Shown here piece after piece: positions 23,910 through 34,009 of a stretch of DNA of 64,000 nucleotides (the first letter of the stretch is position 1; each line of letters opens with the position of its first letter). Both the position numbers and the translations under genes were made by a program. The stretch lies in contig JBATEX010000064.1 in assembly GCA_049664225.1 (NCBI GenBank), forward strand, positions 1 to 64,000. Direction: 5' to 3'. Under the pieces are notes generated by a model. That model was given only the letters and a program-made list of their open reading frames with translations, was not told where the DNA came from and ran no database searches. Source of the stretch: JAUVRX01 sp049664225. GTDB taxonomy: Bacteria; Acidobacteriota; Thermoanaerobaculia; Multivoradales; JAHEKO01.

Positions 23910-24644
23910 ATGATCACGGGCTACAACACCGACGTCCCCCACTCCGGCGTGGTCTTTCACGTACAGACCGAGGACAAGGGGATCGCCAGCGCTTTCATCG
24001 AAAGCCTGGTCTACGTGGGCGGTCAGATTCTGGCCAAGAAGAGAACCAGCTACAAGAGCGCCCTCGAGGCAGGCGACAGCAAGAAGCAAATCGTCGAGTT
24101 GATGGACCGGCAGCATCGACTGACAATCGCCGAGATCCAGAGCGGCAAGTACGACAAGCAGGTCCCGGGTGCCAGGTCCGCCCAGTCTTCGATGAACGCA
24201 GAGGAGTTTCTGGAGCAGCCGACGGCTCCCGAGGTGGAGGTGGAGCATCTGTCGCCCCCCGAGCCGAGTCGGCGGAAAGATGCTCCGGACGGCGAAAGTC
24301 CGACGCTCGACCAGATCATCATGGACTACCTCAACTCGGAGTCGGAGCAAGAGGCTCTGATTCTGATGATGGACGCTGAACATGAGTTTGCTCTCGGCGA
24401 AACCGTGGAATTGCACTTCCGCACCAAGGGGAGCCTCAGTGGGCAGGTCGTCCCGGGTACGCGCATCTCCGTCAAGATGATCTCGACCGTCGTCGAACCG
24501 GCGACCCTGGCGCAGGGTGAGACCAACGCCGAAGGCGACTTGCGCTTGTCGGTCGACATTCCCGCCTTACGGCGCGGCAGCAGTGCCCTGATCGTGACTG
24601 CCAGCAGCGCCATCGGTACCGCCGAGATCAAGCAACTGCTGTAG
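23910..24644 (+). CDS. Conserved-looking protein of unknown function (244 aa)
   Basis: No family recognised. The N-terminal half (about 1-80) has sequence like TPYHIQTEDKG-type proteins: HSGVVFHVQTEDKGIASAF then LVYVGGQILAKKRTSYKSAL. A charged linker (about 95-150) leads to a C-terminal all-beta segment from about 160 (ALGETVELHFRTKGSLSG, VPGTRISVKMIST, RRGSSALIVTASS) resembling a surface or immunoglobulin-like fold. No signal peptide or TM segment. Divergent from the crotonase operon; tRNA-Lys follows. Real coding is supported by GC-rich third positions and an ATG start; function is not known. Confidence 0.65.
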   Translation: MITGYNTDVPHSGVVFHVQTEDKGIASAFIESLVYVGGQILAKKRTSYKSALEAGDSKKQIVELMDRQHRLTIAEIQSGKYDKQVPGARSAQSSMNAEEFLEQPTAPEVEVEHLSPPEPSRRKDAPDGESPTLDQIIMDYLNSESEQEALILMMDAEHEFALGETVELHFRTKGSLSGQVVPGTRISVKMISTVVEPATLAQGETNAEGDLRLSVDIPALRRGSSALIVTASSAIGTAEIKQLL

Positions 24645-24692
24645 GTGGAGGAGTAGCGAAAAAGACCCCCTCGCACTTGACGTGGGAGCGTG

Positions 24693-24698
24693 TATAAT
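24693..24698 (+). promoter_or_regulatory. -10 element for tRNA-Lys
   Basis: Perfect TATAAT, 11 nt before the mature 5' end, so transcription would start about 5 nt upstream of the tRNA. TTGACG is present upstream but at a 12-nt or shorter distance, too close for a normal -35. Confidence 0.55.
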
Positions 24699-24709
24699 CC
24701 CCCGTTCGA

Positions 24710-24785
24710 GGGCCGCTAGCTCAACTGGCAGAGCAGCAGACTCTTAATCTGCGGGTTCGGGGTTCGAGTCCCTGGCGGCTCACCA
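24710..24785 (+). tRNA. tRNA-Lys (anticodon CTT), CCA encoded
   Basis: 76 nt with a complete cloverleaf: acceptor GGGCCGC paired with GCGGCTC (one G-U), anticodon stem GCAGA/TCTGC with loop CTCTTAA (anticodon CTT), T loop GTTCGAGTC, and an encoded CCA at 24783-24785. It is followed 54 nt later by tRNA-Leu and then tig. Confidence 0.95.
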
Positions 24786-24839
24786 ACCTTTTCAATTTCT
24801 CCCCGGTGCATCTGCAGCGCCAATCCGGAAGAGCTCGAT

Positions 24840-24925
24840 GCGAAAGTGGCGGAATTGGTAGACGCGCTAGACTTAGGATCTAGTCCCGAAAAGGGGTGGG
24901 GGTTCGAGTCCCCCCTTTCGCACCA
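24840..24925 (+). tRNA. tRNA-Leu (anticodon TAG), CCA encoded
   Basis: 86 nt with the long variable arm of class II tRNAs. Acceptor GCGAAAG pairs with CTTTCGC; anticodon stem CTAGA/TCTAG with loop CTTAGGA gives anticodon TAG; variable arm TCCCGAAAAGGGG; T arm GGGGGTTCGAGTCCCCC; CCA encoded at 24923-24925. Confidence 0.95.
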
Positions 24926-24980
24926 TATCGTCGAACGTCAGATCCGCTGAAGCCATGGTAAGAAAGGACATTCTGCTCCC

Positions 24981-26288
24981 GTGAGTGTAGTGCTATCTAT
25001 CGAGGACGTCGGGCCCTGCCGGAAACAGCTCAAGGTCGAAGTGCCGGCGCCCGCGGTCGAAGCCGAGTCGAGGCGTGTTGTTGAGGAGTATCGGAAGCAT
25101 GCCAAGCTGCCGGGTTTCCGCCAGGGAAAGGTGCCGACGGAGCTGGTCAAGAAGAAGTTCCAAAAGGAGATCGAGCAGGATGTCGTCGAGCGGCTCTTGC
25201 CTCGCTACTGGAAGCAGGCCGAAGCCGAGAGCGAGCTGGATCCATTGTTGCCTCCGAGCGTCGATGAAGTCGACTTTCAACCGGGTGAGGCCCTGACCTT
25301 CGTCGCCTCGGTCGAAATTCGACCTGAAATAGAGCTCGGCAGTCTCGAGGAATTCGAGCTACCAGAGCTCGAGACCGAGCCCACTGAAGAGGAGATCGAG
25401 CAGGCAGTCGAGGACATGCGCCGAGCGGTCGCCGAGTGGGTGACAGCCGACCGGCCGGCGGCGAGCGGGGATCTGGTGGCCGGCAAGCTCACTCAGCTCG
25501 ATCCAGAGACCGGAGATCCCGGGGTCGAGAAGCCGTTCAGCTTCGAAGTCGGGGATCCCCAGGTCTGGGAAGAGCTCACGCTGGAGGTCACCGGCAAGCA
25601 GGCCGGTCAACAGGCCGAATTCGTCCACCAGGAGGGCGAGGGGGACGACGCAGTATCGCGCAGCTTTCGACTGATGGTCGAAGCGGTCCGCGAGCGGGAT
25701 CTACCCGATCTGGACGATGCGCTGGCCGCCCGCTTTGGCGAATACTCCGACTTGGCTGCCCTGCGCCAGGGTGTACGGGGAGAGCTCAGGCGCGGCAAGG
25801 AGTCGGAGCGGCGCCAGCAGCGAGAACGGGCGATGTTGGATCAGCTGCTCGCGCGCAATCCCCTGGCGCTTCCGCAGGGTGTTGTCGACAGCGAAATCGA
25901 GGGCATGCTCAAGGAGTACGCGCAGAACCTGGCCGGCCAGGGAGTCGATCTGGAGAAGGTCGATCTCGATTGGCAGGGCATGGCCGAGCAGATCCGTCCA
26001 CAGGCCGAACGACGGGTTCACGCCCGATTGGTGCTCGATGCCGTCACCTCGCTAGAGGCAATCGAGGTAGGCGAAGAGGATTTCGAGGCCGCTCTGGCCG
26101 CAATCGGCCGGGCCCAGAGGCGTAGTGCTGTCAGCGTCCGGCAGGCCCTCGATAGATCTGGAAACCTGGCCGGTTTCAGGGCCCAACTAGGCAGAGAGAA
26201 GGCCATCAAGCGCCTCCTCGGCGAGGCAGCCGAGGAGCAGACGGCCGAGAACCAAGAAGCCGACACCGAATCCGAGAACGATCGTTGA
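24981..26288 (+). CDS. tig: Trigger factor
   Basis: 435 residues. N-terminal ribosome-binding domain with GFRQGKVPTELVKKKF (the GFRxGxxP signature), a divergent FKBP-like PPIase domain at about 150-240 and a long helical C-terminal chaperone domain ending in an acidic tail. It binds nascent chains at the ribosomal exit. The start is the GTG at 24981 with AAAGGA about 13 nt upstream; GTG (rather than ATG) fits the family start at VLSIEDVGPCRKQLKVEVP. Followed by clpP after 20 nt, the common tig-clpP-clpX-lon arrangement. Confidence 0.93.
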   Translation: MSVVLSIEDVGPCRKQLKVEVPAPAVEAESRRVVEEYRKHAKLPGFRQGKVPTELVKKKFQKEIEQDVVERLLPRYWKQAEAESELDPLLPPSVDEVDFQPGEALTFVASVEIRPEIELGSLEEFELPELETEPTEEEIEQAVEDMRRAVAEWVTADRPAASGDLVAGKLTQLDPETGDPGVEKPFSFEVGDPQVWEELTLEVTGKQAGQQAEFVHQEGEGDDAVSRSFRLMVEAVRERDLPDLDDALAARFGEYSDLAALRQGVRGELRRGKESERRQQRERAMLDQLLARNPLALPQGVVDSEIEGMLKEYAQNLAGQGVDLEKVDLDWQGMAEQIRPQAERRVHARLVLDAVTSLEAIEVGEEDFEAALAAIGRAQRRSAVSVRQALDRSGNLAGFRAQLGREKAIKRLLGEAAEEQTAENQEADTESENDR

Positions 26289-26308
26289 ATTGAACGGAGT
26301 CGAGAATC

Positions 26309-26899
26309 ATGCTGATTCCCATGGTCGTAGAACAGACCAATCGGGGCGAACGCGCTTACGATATCTACTCGCGTTTGCTGAAAGACAACATCATCTTTCT
26401 GGGTCGTCCGATCGACGACGATGTGTCGAACCTGATTATCGCCCAGATGCTCTTTCTCGAGGCTGAGAACCCGGAGAAGGACATCGCTCTTTATGTCAAC
26501 TCTCCCGGGGGCTCGATCACCGCAGGGCTGGCGATCTACGACACGATGCAGTACCTCAAGCCCGACGTCGCGACGCTCTGCGTGGGGCAGGCGGCCTCCA
26601 TGGCAGCGGTTCTTCTCGCCGCAGGTACCAAGGGCAAGAGGTCGGTGCTGCCCAACAGCCGGGTCCTGATTCATCAGCCGCTGCTGTACGGTCTTCAGGG
26701 ACAGCAGACCGACATCGACATTCACGCCAAGGATCTGCTGCGTATGCGCGAAAAGATCGACGAGATCTTGGCCCAACACACCGGCAAGACGATCGAGGAG
26801 ATTCACCTCGACACCGAGCGTGACAAGATCCTGGCGGCGCCCGAGGCCGTGGAGTACGGGCTCGCCGATCAGGTCATGGGTCGTCGACCAGCGTTCTGA
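26309..26899 (+). CDS. clpP: ATP-dependent Clp protease proteolytic subunit
   Basis: 196 residues. Catalytic Ser in GQAASMAAVLLAAG (about Ser98), His in RVLIHQPL (about His123), and Asp in the DTERDK segment. It begins MLIPMVVEQTNRGERAYDIYSRLL, the standard mature-type N-terminus. It forms the tetradecameric barrel with ClpX from the next gene. A 239-nt gap with its own promoter-like element separates it from clpX. Confidence 0.97.
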   Translation: MLIPMVVEQTNRGERAYDIYSRLLKDNIIFLGRPIDDDVSNLIIAQMLFLEAENPEKDIALYVNSPGGSITAGLAIYDTMQYLKPDVATLCVGQAASMAAVLLAAGTKGKRSVLPNSRVLIHQPLLYGLQGQQTDIDIHAKDLLRMREKIDEILAQHTGKTIEEIHLDTERDKILAAPEAVEYGLADQVMGRRPAF

Positions 26900-26946
26900 T
26901 ACATAGTGAAATGCCTTCTGATGCATAAGGAGATTCGGGGCCGATC

Positions 26947-26955
26947 TGCTATCAT
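26947..26955 (+). promoter_or_regulatory. Extended -10 element upstream of clpX
   Basis: TGCTATCAT: TGn extension plus TATCAT (5 of 6). It lies 183 nt before the clpX ATG inside the clpP-clpX gap. No good -35 and no recognisable leader RNA structure was found in the rest of the gap (26956-27138). Confidence 0.4.
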
Positions 26956-27138
26956 TCAGGCAGAAGAAGCACGGCGGCAAGCCCATCTGTCGTGGCGCTC
27001 TGCGAGCGTATCTACTGGGGCCAGTGGCTCGGAATAGGGAGTCGAGCCCAGATTGTTGTGGGTAGCGAGGGTTGAAGCGAGGTAGTGCCGACAGCGGCCA
27101 CAGCGCGCGATACCAGCAAGCCGGATCCTGGAGGATAG

Positions 27139-28374
<1,236 letters not shown>

Positions 28375-28463
28375 AAAGGCCGGCGAGCCTGATAGGCTCT
28401 AGAGCGGAAGACCTCCGACTCGATCGGCTCCCCATAAATCGACGCAGATTGTAGTAGGCGAGC

Positions 28464-30893
28464 ATGAGCTCAACTTTTATCACCACAAGTACGACGCGGC
28501 TGCCAGTCGTCCCACTGCGGGACATGGTGGTGTTTCCCCATATGATGGCGCCGTTCATCATCGGTCGGGAACACTCGGTCAAGGCCCTCGAGCACAGTCT
28601 GCTGGAGGCCGACAAGTCGATCTTCCTTGTGGCCCAGCTCGATCCCAAGGTGGATGAGCCGGAACACTCGGATATGTACGACATCGGAGTGGTCGCCAAG
28701 GTCGTGCAGAATCTCAAGCTGCCCAACGGCAATGTGAAGGTCATGGTGGAAGGCGTCCAGCGGGCCAGGTTTCTCGACCTCGAAGAGGAGGCTGGAACTT
28801 TATTCGCCGAGGTCGAGGCCTACGACATCGAGTTTCCCACCGACGAGAAGGTGGAGGCCTACATCAACAAAGTCCTCGGAGTCTTCGAGCAGTACGCCAA
28901 GGTGTCGCATCACCTGGCCTTCGAGGGGCTGGTTTCGACCATCAAGCTCGACAATGCCGACCAGTTCACCGATCAACTGGCCGCCCATCTCATGGTGTCG
29001 ACGGCTGAGAAACAGTCGCTGCTCGAGATCTTGAATCCCTATGAGCGCCTACAGCGCATGAACGATCTGCTGGATGTGGAGCTCGAGAAGTTCAACATCG
29101 ACAAGCGGATCAACGTCAGCGTCAAGAAGCAAATGGAGAAGGCCCAGAAGGAGTACTACCTCAACGAGAAGATCAAGGCCATCCATCAGGAGTTGGGGCG
29201 CAAGGACGACCGCTCGGACGAGATCGAAGAGCTCAAGGAGCGCATCGAGGAGGCGGGTCTACCCAAGGATGCGCGCGAGAAAGCCGACCAGGAGCTCAAG
29301 CGTCTGGAGGCCATGCCGCCCGTCTCTGCTGAAGCGACTGTGTCGAGGAACTACATCGACTGGCTCGTCAGCGTGCCGTGGAAGAAGCGCAGCCGTGAGA
29401 TCAAGGATCTCGATCGGGCACAGCGGATCCTCGATGAGGATCACTATGGCCTGGAGAAGATCAAGGAGCGGATCCTCGAGTTCCTCGCCGTTCGCCAGCT
29501 GACTCGGCAGATGCAGAGCTCGATCATCTGTTTCGTCGGACCTCCCGGTGTCGGCAAATCCTCCCTGGCCAAGTCCATCGCCCGCGCCACGGGGCGGAAG
29601 TTCGTTCGCCTCTCCCTGGGTGGAGTGCGAGACGAAGCCGAGATTCGAGGTCACCGGCGGACCTATATCGGCGCCTTTCCGGGGCAGATCATCCAGATGA
29701 TGAAGAAGGCGGAGACCGTGAATCCCGTCTTTCTGCTGGACGAGATCGAAAAGATGTCGATGGACTTCCGCGGCGATCCGTCGGCGGCACTCCTCGAGGT
29801 CTTGGATCCAGAGCAGAACGATTCGTTCCTGGATCACTACCTGGACACGGAGTACGACCTCTCGAACGTGATGTTCATCGCCACCGCCAACATCAGCCAC
29901 ACCATCCCTCCAGCGCTGTTGGACAGGATGGAGGTGATCCATCTGACCGGCTACACGCTCAACGAGAAGCTGGAGATCGCCAAGAGCTTCCTGGTCCCGA
30001 AACAGCTCGAGGCCCACGGTCTGGACGAGAAGGTGACGGTATTCGAGGAGCAGGGTGTCCAGGCCCTGATCGAGAGCTACACCCGTGAAGCCGGAGTGCG
30101 GAATCTGGAGAGAGAGATCGCCAAGGTCTGCCGCAAAGTGGCTCGGAAGATCGTACAAGAGGGCAAGAAGAAGAAGGAGCGAGAGGCGCTGCGACTCACT
30201 CCGGATACCGTCTCCGACTATCTGGGCAAGATCAAGTTCCACCCCCGGCGCAAGAACGAAGAGTCGGAGGTCGGTGTGGCCACCGGGTTGGCCTGGACCG
30301 AAGCGGGTGGGGAGCTACTCGAGACCGAGGTCGGGCTGATGCCCGGCAAAGGAAAGCTGATTCTCACCGGCAAGCTGGGCGAGGTGATGCAGGAGTCCGC
30401 GCGGGCGGCTGTGTCCTATCTCAGGAGTCGGGCCGATCTCCTGGGTGTCGAGCCGGACTTCAACGACAAGCACGATCTGCATATTCATGTTCCGGAAGGG
30501 GCGATTCCGAAGGACGGCCCTTCGGCCGGGATCACCATGGCTACAGCGCTGGTCTCGGCTGCGACTGGTGTGCCCGTGCGCAAGGATCTGGCGATGACCG
30601 GCGAGATCACCCTACGGGGCAAAGTGTTGCCGGTGGGTGGTATCAAGCACAAGCTGCTGGCCGCCTATCGGGCAGACATCACCGAGTTGATCTTGCCGAG
30701 GCCTAACGAAAAGGACCTCGACGAGATCCCGGCGGAGGTGCGTGAGCGACTCGAGCTCCACCTGGTCGAGTCCATGGACGAGGTGTTGAGCCTGGCGCTC
30801 GATGGAGATTCGGCTGCGGTGTCGAAAGGGGAAGCCGGGTTCGAAGAAGCGCCACCGGAACCGCCTGTACAGCCCGGATCAGTCGCCCATTGA
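28464..30893 (+). CDS. lon: Lon protease
   Basis: 809 residues: N-terminal LAN domain (about 10-200), coiled-coil region, AAA+ domain with Walker A GPPGVGKSS and Walker B PVFLLDEIEKM, and the C-terminal serine protease domain with catalytic Ser in PKDGPSAGITMATAL and Lys in LPVGGIKHKLLAAYRA. A cytoplasmic ATP-dependent quality-control protease. It ends with a short Pro/Glu-rich tail. Separated from clpX by 89 nt. The usual sequence between clpX and lon in tig-clpP-clpX-lon clusters is conserved here. Confidence 0.97.
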   Translation: MSSTFITTSTTRLPVVPLRDMVVFPHMMAPFIIGREHSVKALEHSLLEADKSIFLVAQLDPKVDEPEHSDMYDIGVVAKVVQNLKLPNGNVKVMVEGVQRARFLDLEEEAGTLFAEVEAYDIEFPTDEKVEAYINKVLGVFEQYAKVSHHLAFEGLVSTIKLDNADQFTDQLAAHLMVSTAEKQSLLEILNPYERLQRMNDLLDVELEKFNIDKRINVSVKKQMEKAQKEYYLNEKIKAIHQELGRKDDRSDEIEELKERIEEAGLPKDAREKADQELKRLEAMPPVSAEATVSRNYIDWLVSVPWKKRSREIKDLDRAQRILDEDHYGLEKIKERILEFLAVRQLTRQMQSSIICFVGPPGVGKSSLAKSIARATGRKFVRLSLGGVRDEAEIRGHRRTYIGAFPGQIIQMMKKAETVNPVFLLDEIEKMSMDFRGDPSAALLEVLDPEQNDSFLDHYLDTEYDLSNVMFIATANISHTIPPALLDRMEVIHLTGYTLNEKLEIAKSFLVPKQLEAHGLDEKVTVFEEQGVQALIESYTREAGVRNLEREIAKVCRKVARKIVQEGKKKKEREALRLTPDTVSDYLGKIKFHPRRKNEESEVGVATGLAWTEAGGELLETEVGLMPGKGKLILTGKLGEVMQESARAAVSYLRSRADLLGVEPDFNDKHDLHIHVPEGAIPKDGPSAGITMATALVSAATGVPVRKDLAMTGEITLRGKVLPVGGIKHKLLAAYRADITELILPRPNEKDLDEIPAEVRERLELHLVESMDEVLSLALDGDSAAVSKGEAGFEEAPPEPPVQPGSVAH

Positions 30894-31037
30894 GCGATTG
30901 CGCCAGGTCGGCGAGATGCTCCACCGGTCTCGCGAACGAGGCACCGAGCAGTTAGGAGACCAAGTTCGACCGCCGAGGCACCGAGTCGGTGGTCTTCCCC
31001 AGACCCAAGGGTGATCGAGGGAGGAAACGAGGGGGGC

Positions 31038-31637
31038 GTGAGAAACCAGCGGGCTCGCTTTGTACGATCGGCGCCGACGCGAAAGGAGTTCCTGGATGAC
31101 GGTCGAGCCGAAGTGGCGTTCGTCGGCCGGTCCAACGTCGGCAAGTCGAGTCTTCTGAATCGACTTCTCGGCCGCAAGAACTTGGCGAGAATCAGCTCGA
31201 GTCCGGGAAAGACACGCGCCATCAACTATTTCCTGATCGAGTCGCGTTTCTACTTCGTCGATCTACCAGGTTATGGCTATGCCAAAGTTGCCAGAAGCGA
31301 GCGCCAGAGTTGGGCAAAACTGATGGAGCAGTATTTCCAGCACGTGCAGAATCGAGTACACGTCATTCAGCTGGTGGACGGAAAAGTAGGCGCCACCGAG
31401 TTGGACGTTCAAGCCAGCGAATATCTGTCGAGCCTGGGTTGCGGGCGAACGGTGGTAGCCACGAAGATGGACCGCGTTCGCCCCAACCAGAGGGCTCGTC
31501 GATTGGCGGGAATCCGCGATCAATTGGCACTGCAAGATGAGCCGCTGATCGCCTTCTCCGCCCAAACCGGTGAAGGCGTCAAGGAGCTCTGGAGAGAGAT
31601 TACCCTCTTTCAGGAGCTTGGAGGCGAGGCGAACTGA
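31038..31637 (+). CDS. engB: Ribosome biogenesis GTPase EngB/YsxC
   Basis: 199 residues from the GTG at 31038; a GTG at 31011 would add 9 residues (MIEGGNEGG). The 31038 start gives an N-terminus of family length ahead of FVRSAP and has GGAGG plus a G-rich stretch upstream. G1 is GRSNVGKSSLLN, G3 DLPGYGYAKV, G4 TKMD and G5 FSAQTGEG. It acts in 50S assembly. rho begins immediately after the stop. Confidence 0.92.
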   Translation: MRNQRARFVRSAPTRKEFLDDGRAEVAFVGRSNVGKSSLLNRLLGRKNLARISSSPGKTRAINYFLIESRFYFVDLPGYGYAKVARSERQSWAKLMEQYFQHVQNRVHVIQLVDGKVGATELDVQASEYLSSLGCGRTVVATKMDRVRPNQRARRLAGIRDQLALQDEPLIAFSAQTGEGVKELWREITLFQELGGEAN

Positions 31638-31649
31638 GTGAGGACGAAC

Positions 31650-33170
31650 ATGGCCAAGTCAAACGAAGACCCAGCAATCCCCGAGAATCAGCCTGAGCAG
31701 CCGAAGGCGGTAGATCAGTCCGCAGAGCCGAAGGCGGTAGATCAGCCTGAGGAGCCGAAGGCAGCCAATCAGTCCGCAGAGCAGCGAGCGGCTGACCAAT
31801 CTGAGGAATCGACAGCGTCAGAGCGGGGATCCCGGGAGACGTCTGCGAGACAGGCGAAGTCGGCAGACCGGCAAAAATCCAGGAATCGGCCGAATCGGGA
31901 CAAACGCAAAGACAAGAAAGATACCTTGGACATCCGGACCCTCAAGGAGATGAGCATCTCCGACATGGTCCAGGTGGCGAAGGAACTGGGTGTCGAAGGG
32001 GCTTCCACGCTGCGCAAGCAGGAGCTCATCTTCAAGATTCTCCAAGTTCAGACCGAGAAGAGTGGCCTAATCTTCGCCGAGGGCGTGCTGGAGTGCCTAC
32101 CTGATGGTTTCGGCTTCCTGAGGGCACCCGAGTACAACTACCTGCCGGGTCCCGATGACATCTATGTCTCACCTAGCCAGATTCGAAGGTTCGATTTGCG
32201 GACGGGCGACACGGTCTCCGGCCAGGTGCGTCAGCCCAAGGAAGGCGAGCGCTACTTTGCTCTCATCAAAGTCGAGGCGGTCAACTTCGAGCACCCCGAG
32301 GTGGCACGGAACAAGATCTTCTTCGACAATCTCACGCCGCTGTACCCGCTGGATCGGATCCAGCTCGAAAACCTGGGGGAAATGTCTTCCAGGGTTCTCG
32401 ACTTGGTAACTCCCATGGGTAAGGGGCAGAGGGCCTTGATCGTAGCGCCTCCCCGTACGGGTAAGACCATGCTGCTCCAGGCTCTGGCTCACTCGGTAGC
32501 TCAGAACCACCCGGAGTGCGTCCTCATCGTCCTGCTCATCGATGAGCGTCCTGAAGAGGTCACGGACATGGAGCGCTCCGTACAAGGCGAAGTCGTTTCT
32601 TCCACCTTCGACGAGCCGGCCACTCGTCACGTACAGGTCGCGGAGATGGTTATCGAGAAGGCCAAGCGTCTGGTCGAGCACAAGAAGGACGTCGTCATCC
32701 TGCTGGACTCGATTACCCGACTCGCCCGCGCTTACAACACCGTCCAGCCACCTTCGGGCAAGGTGCTCTCGGGTGGTATCGATGCCAATGCCCTGCATCG
32801 CCCGAAGCGCTTTTTTGGTGCCGCCAGGAATGTCGAAGAGGGTGGCTCGCTGACCATCATCGCCACCGCCCTGGTCGACACAGGAAGCCGGATGGACGAC
32901 GTCATCTTCGAGGAGTTCAAGGGCACTGGCAATAGCGAGATCCACCTCGATCGCAAGCTGGTGGACAAGCGCGTCTTTCCCGCCATCGATATCAACAAGT
33001 CGGGCACTCGGAAGGAAGAGCTGCTCCTAGGAGAGGACGAGCTTCGTCGGGTATGGGTGCTGAGAAAGGTCTTGAATCCTCTTTCGACTGTGGAGAGCAT
33101 GGAGCTCCTGCTCGACAAGCTGAAGAAGACCAAGGCCAACCAGGATTTCCTCAACGCGATGTCGAAGTAG
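31650..33170 (+). CDS. rho: Transcription termination factor Rho
   Basis: 506 residues. After an N-terminal acidic/basic extension of about 95 residues comes the Rho N-terminal helix bundle, the cold-shock RNA-binding domain (VLECLPDGFGFLR, YVSPSQIRRFDLRTGD) and the RecA-type motor with Walker A PPRTGKTMLLQ and Walker B VVILLDSITRLARAYN. The ATG at 31650 has GAGG 6 nt upstream; a GTG at 31638 could add four residues. The extension contains four imperfect 9-residue repeats, then a Lys/Arg-rich stretch (KSADRQKSRNRPNRDKRKDK). Such inserts occur in Rho of several phyla and can affect RNA binding or self-assembly. Confidence 0.96.
   Translation: MAKSNEDPAIPENQPEQPKAVDQSAEPKAVDQPEEPKAANQSAEQRAADQSEESTASERGSRETSARQAKSADRQKSRNRPNRDKRKDKKDTLDIRTLKEMSISDMVQVAKELGVEGASTLRKQELIFKILQVQTEKSGLIFAEGVLECLPDGFGFLRAPEYNYLPGPDDIYVSPSQIRRFDLRTGDTVSGQVRQPKEGERYFALIKVEAVNFEHPEVARNKIFFDNLTPLYPLDRIQLENLGEMSSRVLDLVTPMGKGQRALIVAPPRTGKTMLLQALAHSVAQNHPECVLIVLLIDERPEEVTDMERSVQGEVVSSTFDEPATRHVQVAEMVIEKAKRLVEHKKDVVILLDSITRLARAYNTVQPPSGKVLSGGIDANALHRPKRFFGAARNVEEGGSLTIIATALVDTGSRMDDVIFEEFKGTGNSEIHLDRKLVDKRVFPAIDINKSGTRKEELLLGEDELRRVWVLRKVLNPLSTVESMELLLDKLKKTKANQDFLNAMSK
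31698..31805 (+). repeat. Four 27-bp tandem repeats in the rho N-terminal extension
   Basis: Units at 31698-31724, 31725-31751, 31752-31778 and 31779-31805, each encoding a variant of (E/Q)PKAVDQSA. Units 1 and 2 are nearly identical; units 3 and 4 have drifted. The length of 27 bp keeps frame, so copy-number change would only lengthen or shorten the linker. Confidence 0.85.
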
Positions 33171-33179
33171 CCCAAGGGC

Positions 33180-34001
33180 GTGCCCGTGCGCGTCGGTATC
33201 GTCGACTACCTCAACAGCAGACCTTTGGCGTGGGCGTTTCGGGAGGGTGCCGAGACCGCTCCTTTCGTGCCTTCTTACCTGCCGCCCGCCGAAGTCGCTC
33301 GCAAGCTTGCGAGCGGCGGTCTCGACATTGGTCTGATCCCATCCATCGAGGTGCAGCGCATTCCTGGGCTGCGTTTGCTGCCGGGGCTCTGCATTGCAGC
33401 AACCCATGAAGTTCGCAGCGTGCTCCTGGTGAGCAAGGTGCCGCCGCGACAAATCCGCTGCCTGGCCCTCGATGAGAACAGCCGAACCTCGGTGGCGCTC
33501 GCCAAGATCGTCCTGAGTCGGCGCTATGGGGTCGCACCCGAGTGTGTCTCCGTACCACCGGAGGTGGAAAAGATGATGCTGCAGGCCGATGCGGCGCTGG
33601 TCATTGGAGACCCGGCCCTGCGGGCGACCGTCTCCGACTATCTGGTTCTCGACCTGGCGGAGGAGTGGCGACGACTTACCGGTCTACCCTTCGTCTTTGC
33701 CGTTTGGGCTGTGCGCGCGGGAATTGCGGCTGACGGCCTGGCGCCTTTCTTCAACCGAAGTCTGCAGCAGGGTTTGGAGAATCTGGACGGGCTGATCGCG
33801 GTGGCTGAAGGGCAGCTCGAGTTGGATGCGGAGGAGTTGCGCGAGTATCTGACCGTCAACCTGTCCTTCCACCTCGGAGCCGGGGAGTTGGCCGGTCTGC
33901 GAGAGTTCTATTCTCTGGCAGTCGAAATGGAGCTCATCGCCGAAGCGCGACCGCTGCAGTTCCTGGACTCTTGCCCATACCAGGGCGATTCCGTAGAGTA
34001 G
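33180..34001 (+). CDS. mqnA: Chorismate dehydratase (futalosine pathway)
   Basis: 273 residues. MqnA converts chorismate to 3-enolpyruvylbenzoate, the first step of the futalosine route to menaquinone. N-terminal RVGIVDYLNSRPLAWAF, LASGGLDIGLIPSIEV, LDENSRTSVALAKIVL, IGDPAL and the LDLAEEWRRLTGLPFVFAVW segment are typical of the MqnA/periplasmic-binding-like fold. GTG start 9 nt after rho; a second GTG two codons on is also possible. mqnC follows after 8 nt. MqnB/MqnD and MqnE are not in the window. Confidence 0.92.
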   Translation: MPVRVGIVDYLNSRPLAWAFREGAETAPFVPSYLPPAEVARKLASGGLDIGLIPSIEVQRIPGLRLLPGLCIAATHEVRSVLLVSKVPPRQIRCLALDENSRTSVALAKIVLSRRYGVAPECVSVPPEVEKMMLQADAALVIGDPALRATVSDYLVLDLAEEWRRLTGLPFVFAVWAVRAGIAADGLAPFFNRSLQQGLENLDGLIAVAEGQLELDAEELREYLTVNLSFHLGAGELAGLREFYSLAVEMELIAEARPLQFLDSCPYQGDSVE

Positions 34002-34009
34002 CGCTCACT

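Noticed and set aside
24675..24698. TTGACG and TATAAT before tRNA-Lys as a full promoter.
   Set aside because: The spacing is about 12 bp or less, too short for a normal sigma-70 promoter; only the -10 is reported.
30977..30991. GGCACCGAGTCGGTG, identical to the 3' hairpin of the Cas9 guide scaffold, between lon and engB.
   Set aside because: It is a 6-bp hairpin that arises easily by chance; no cas genes, repeat array or anti-repeat are present. A nearby GAGGCACCGAG copy (about 30942) shows it is a local duplication.
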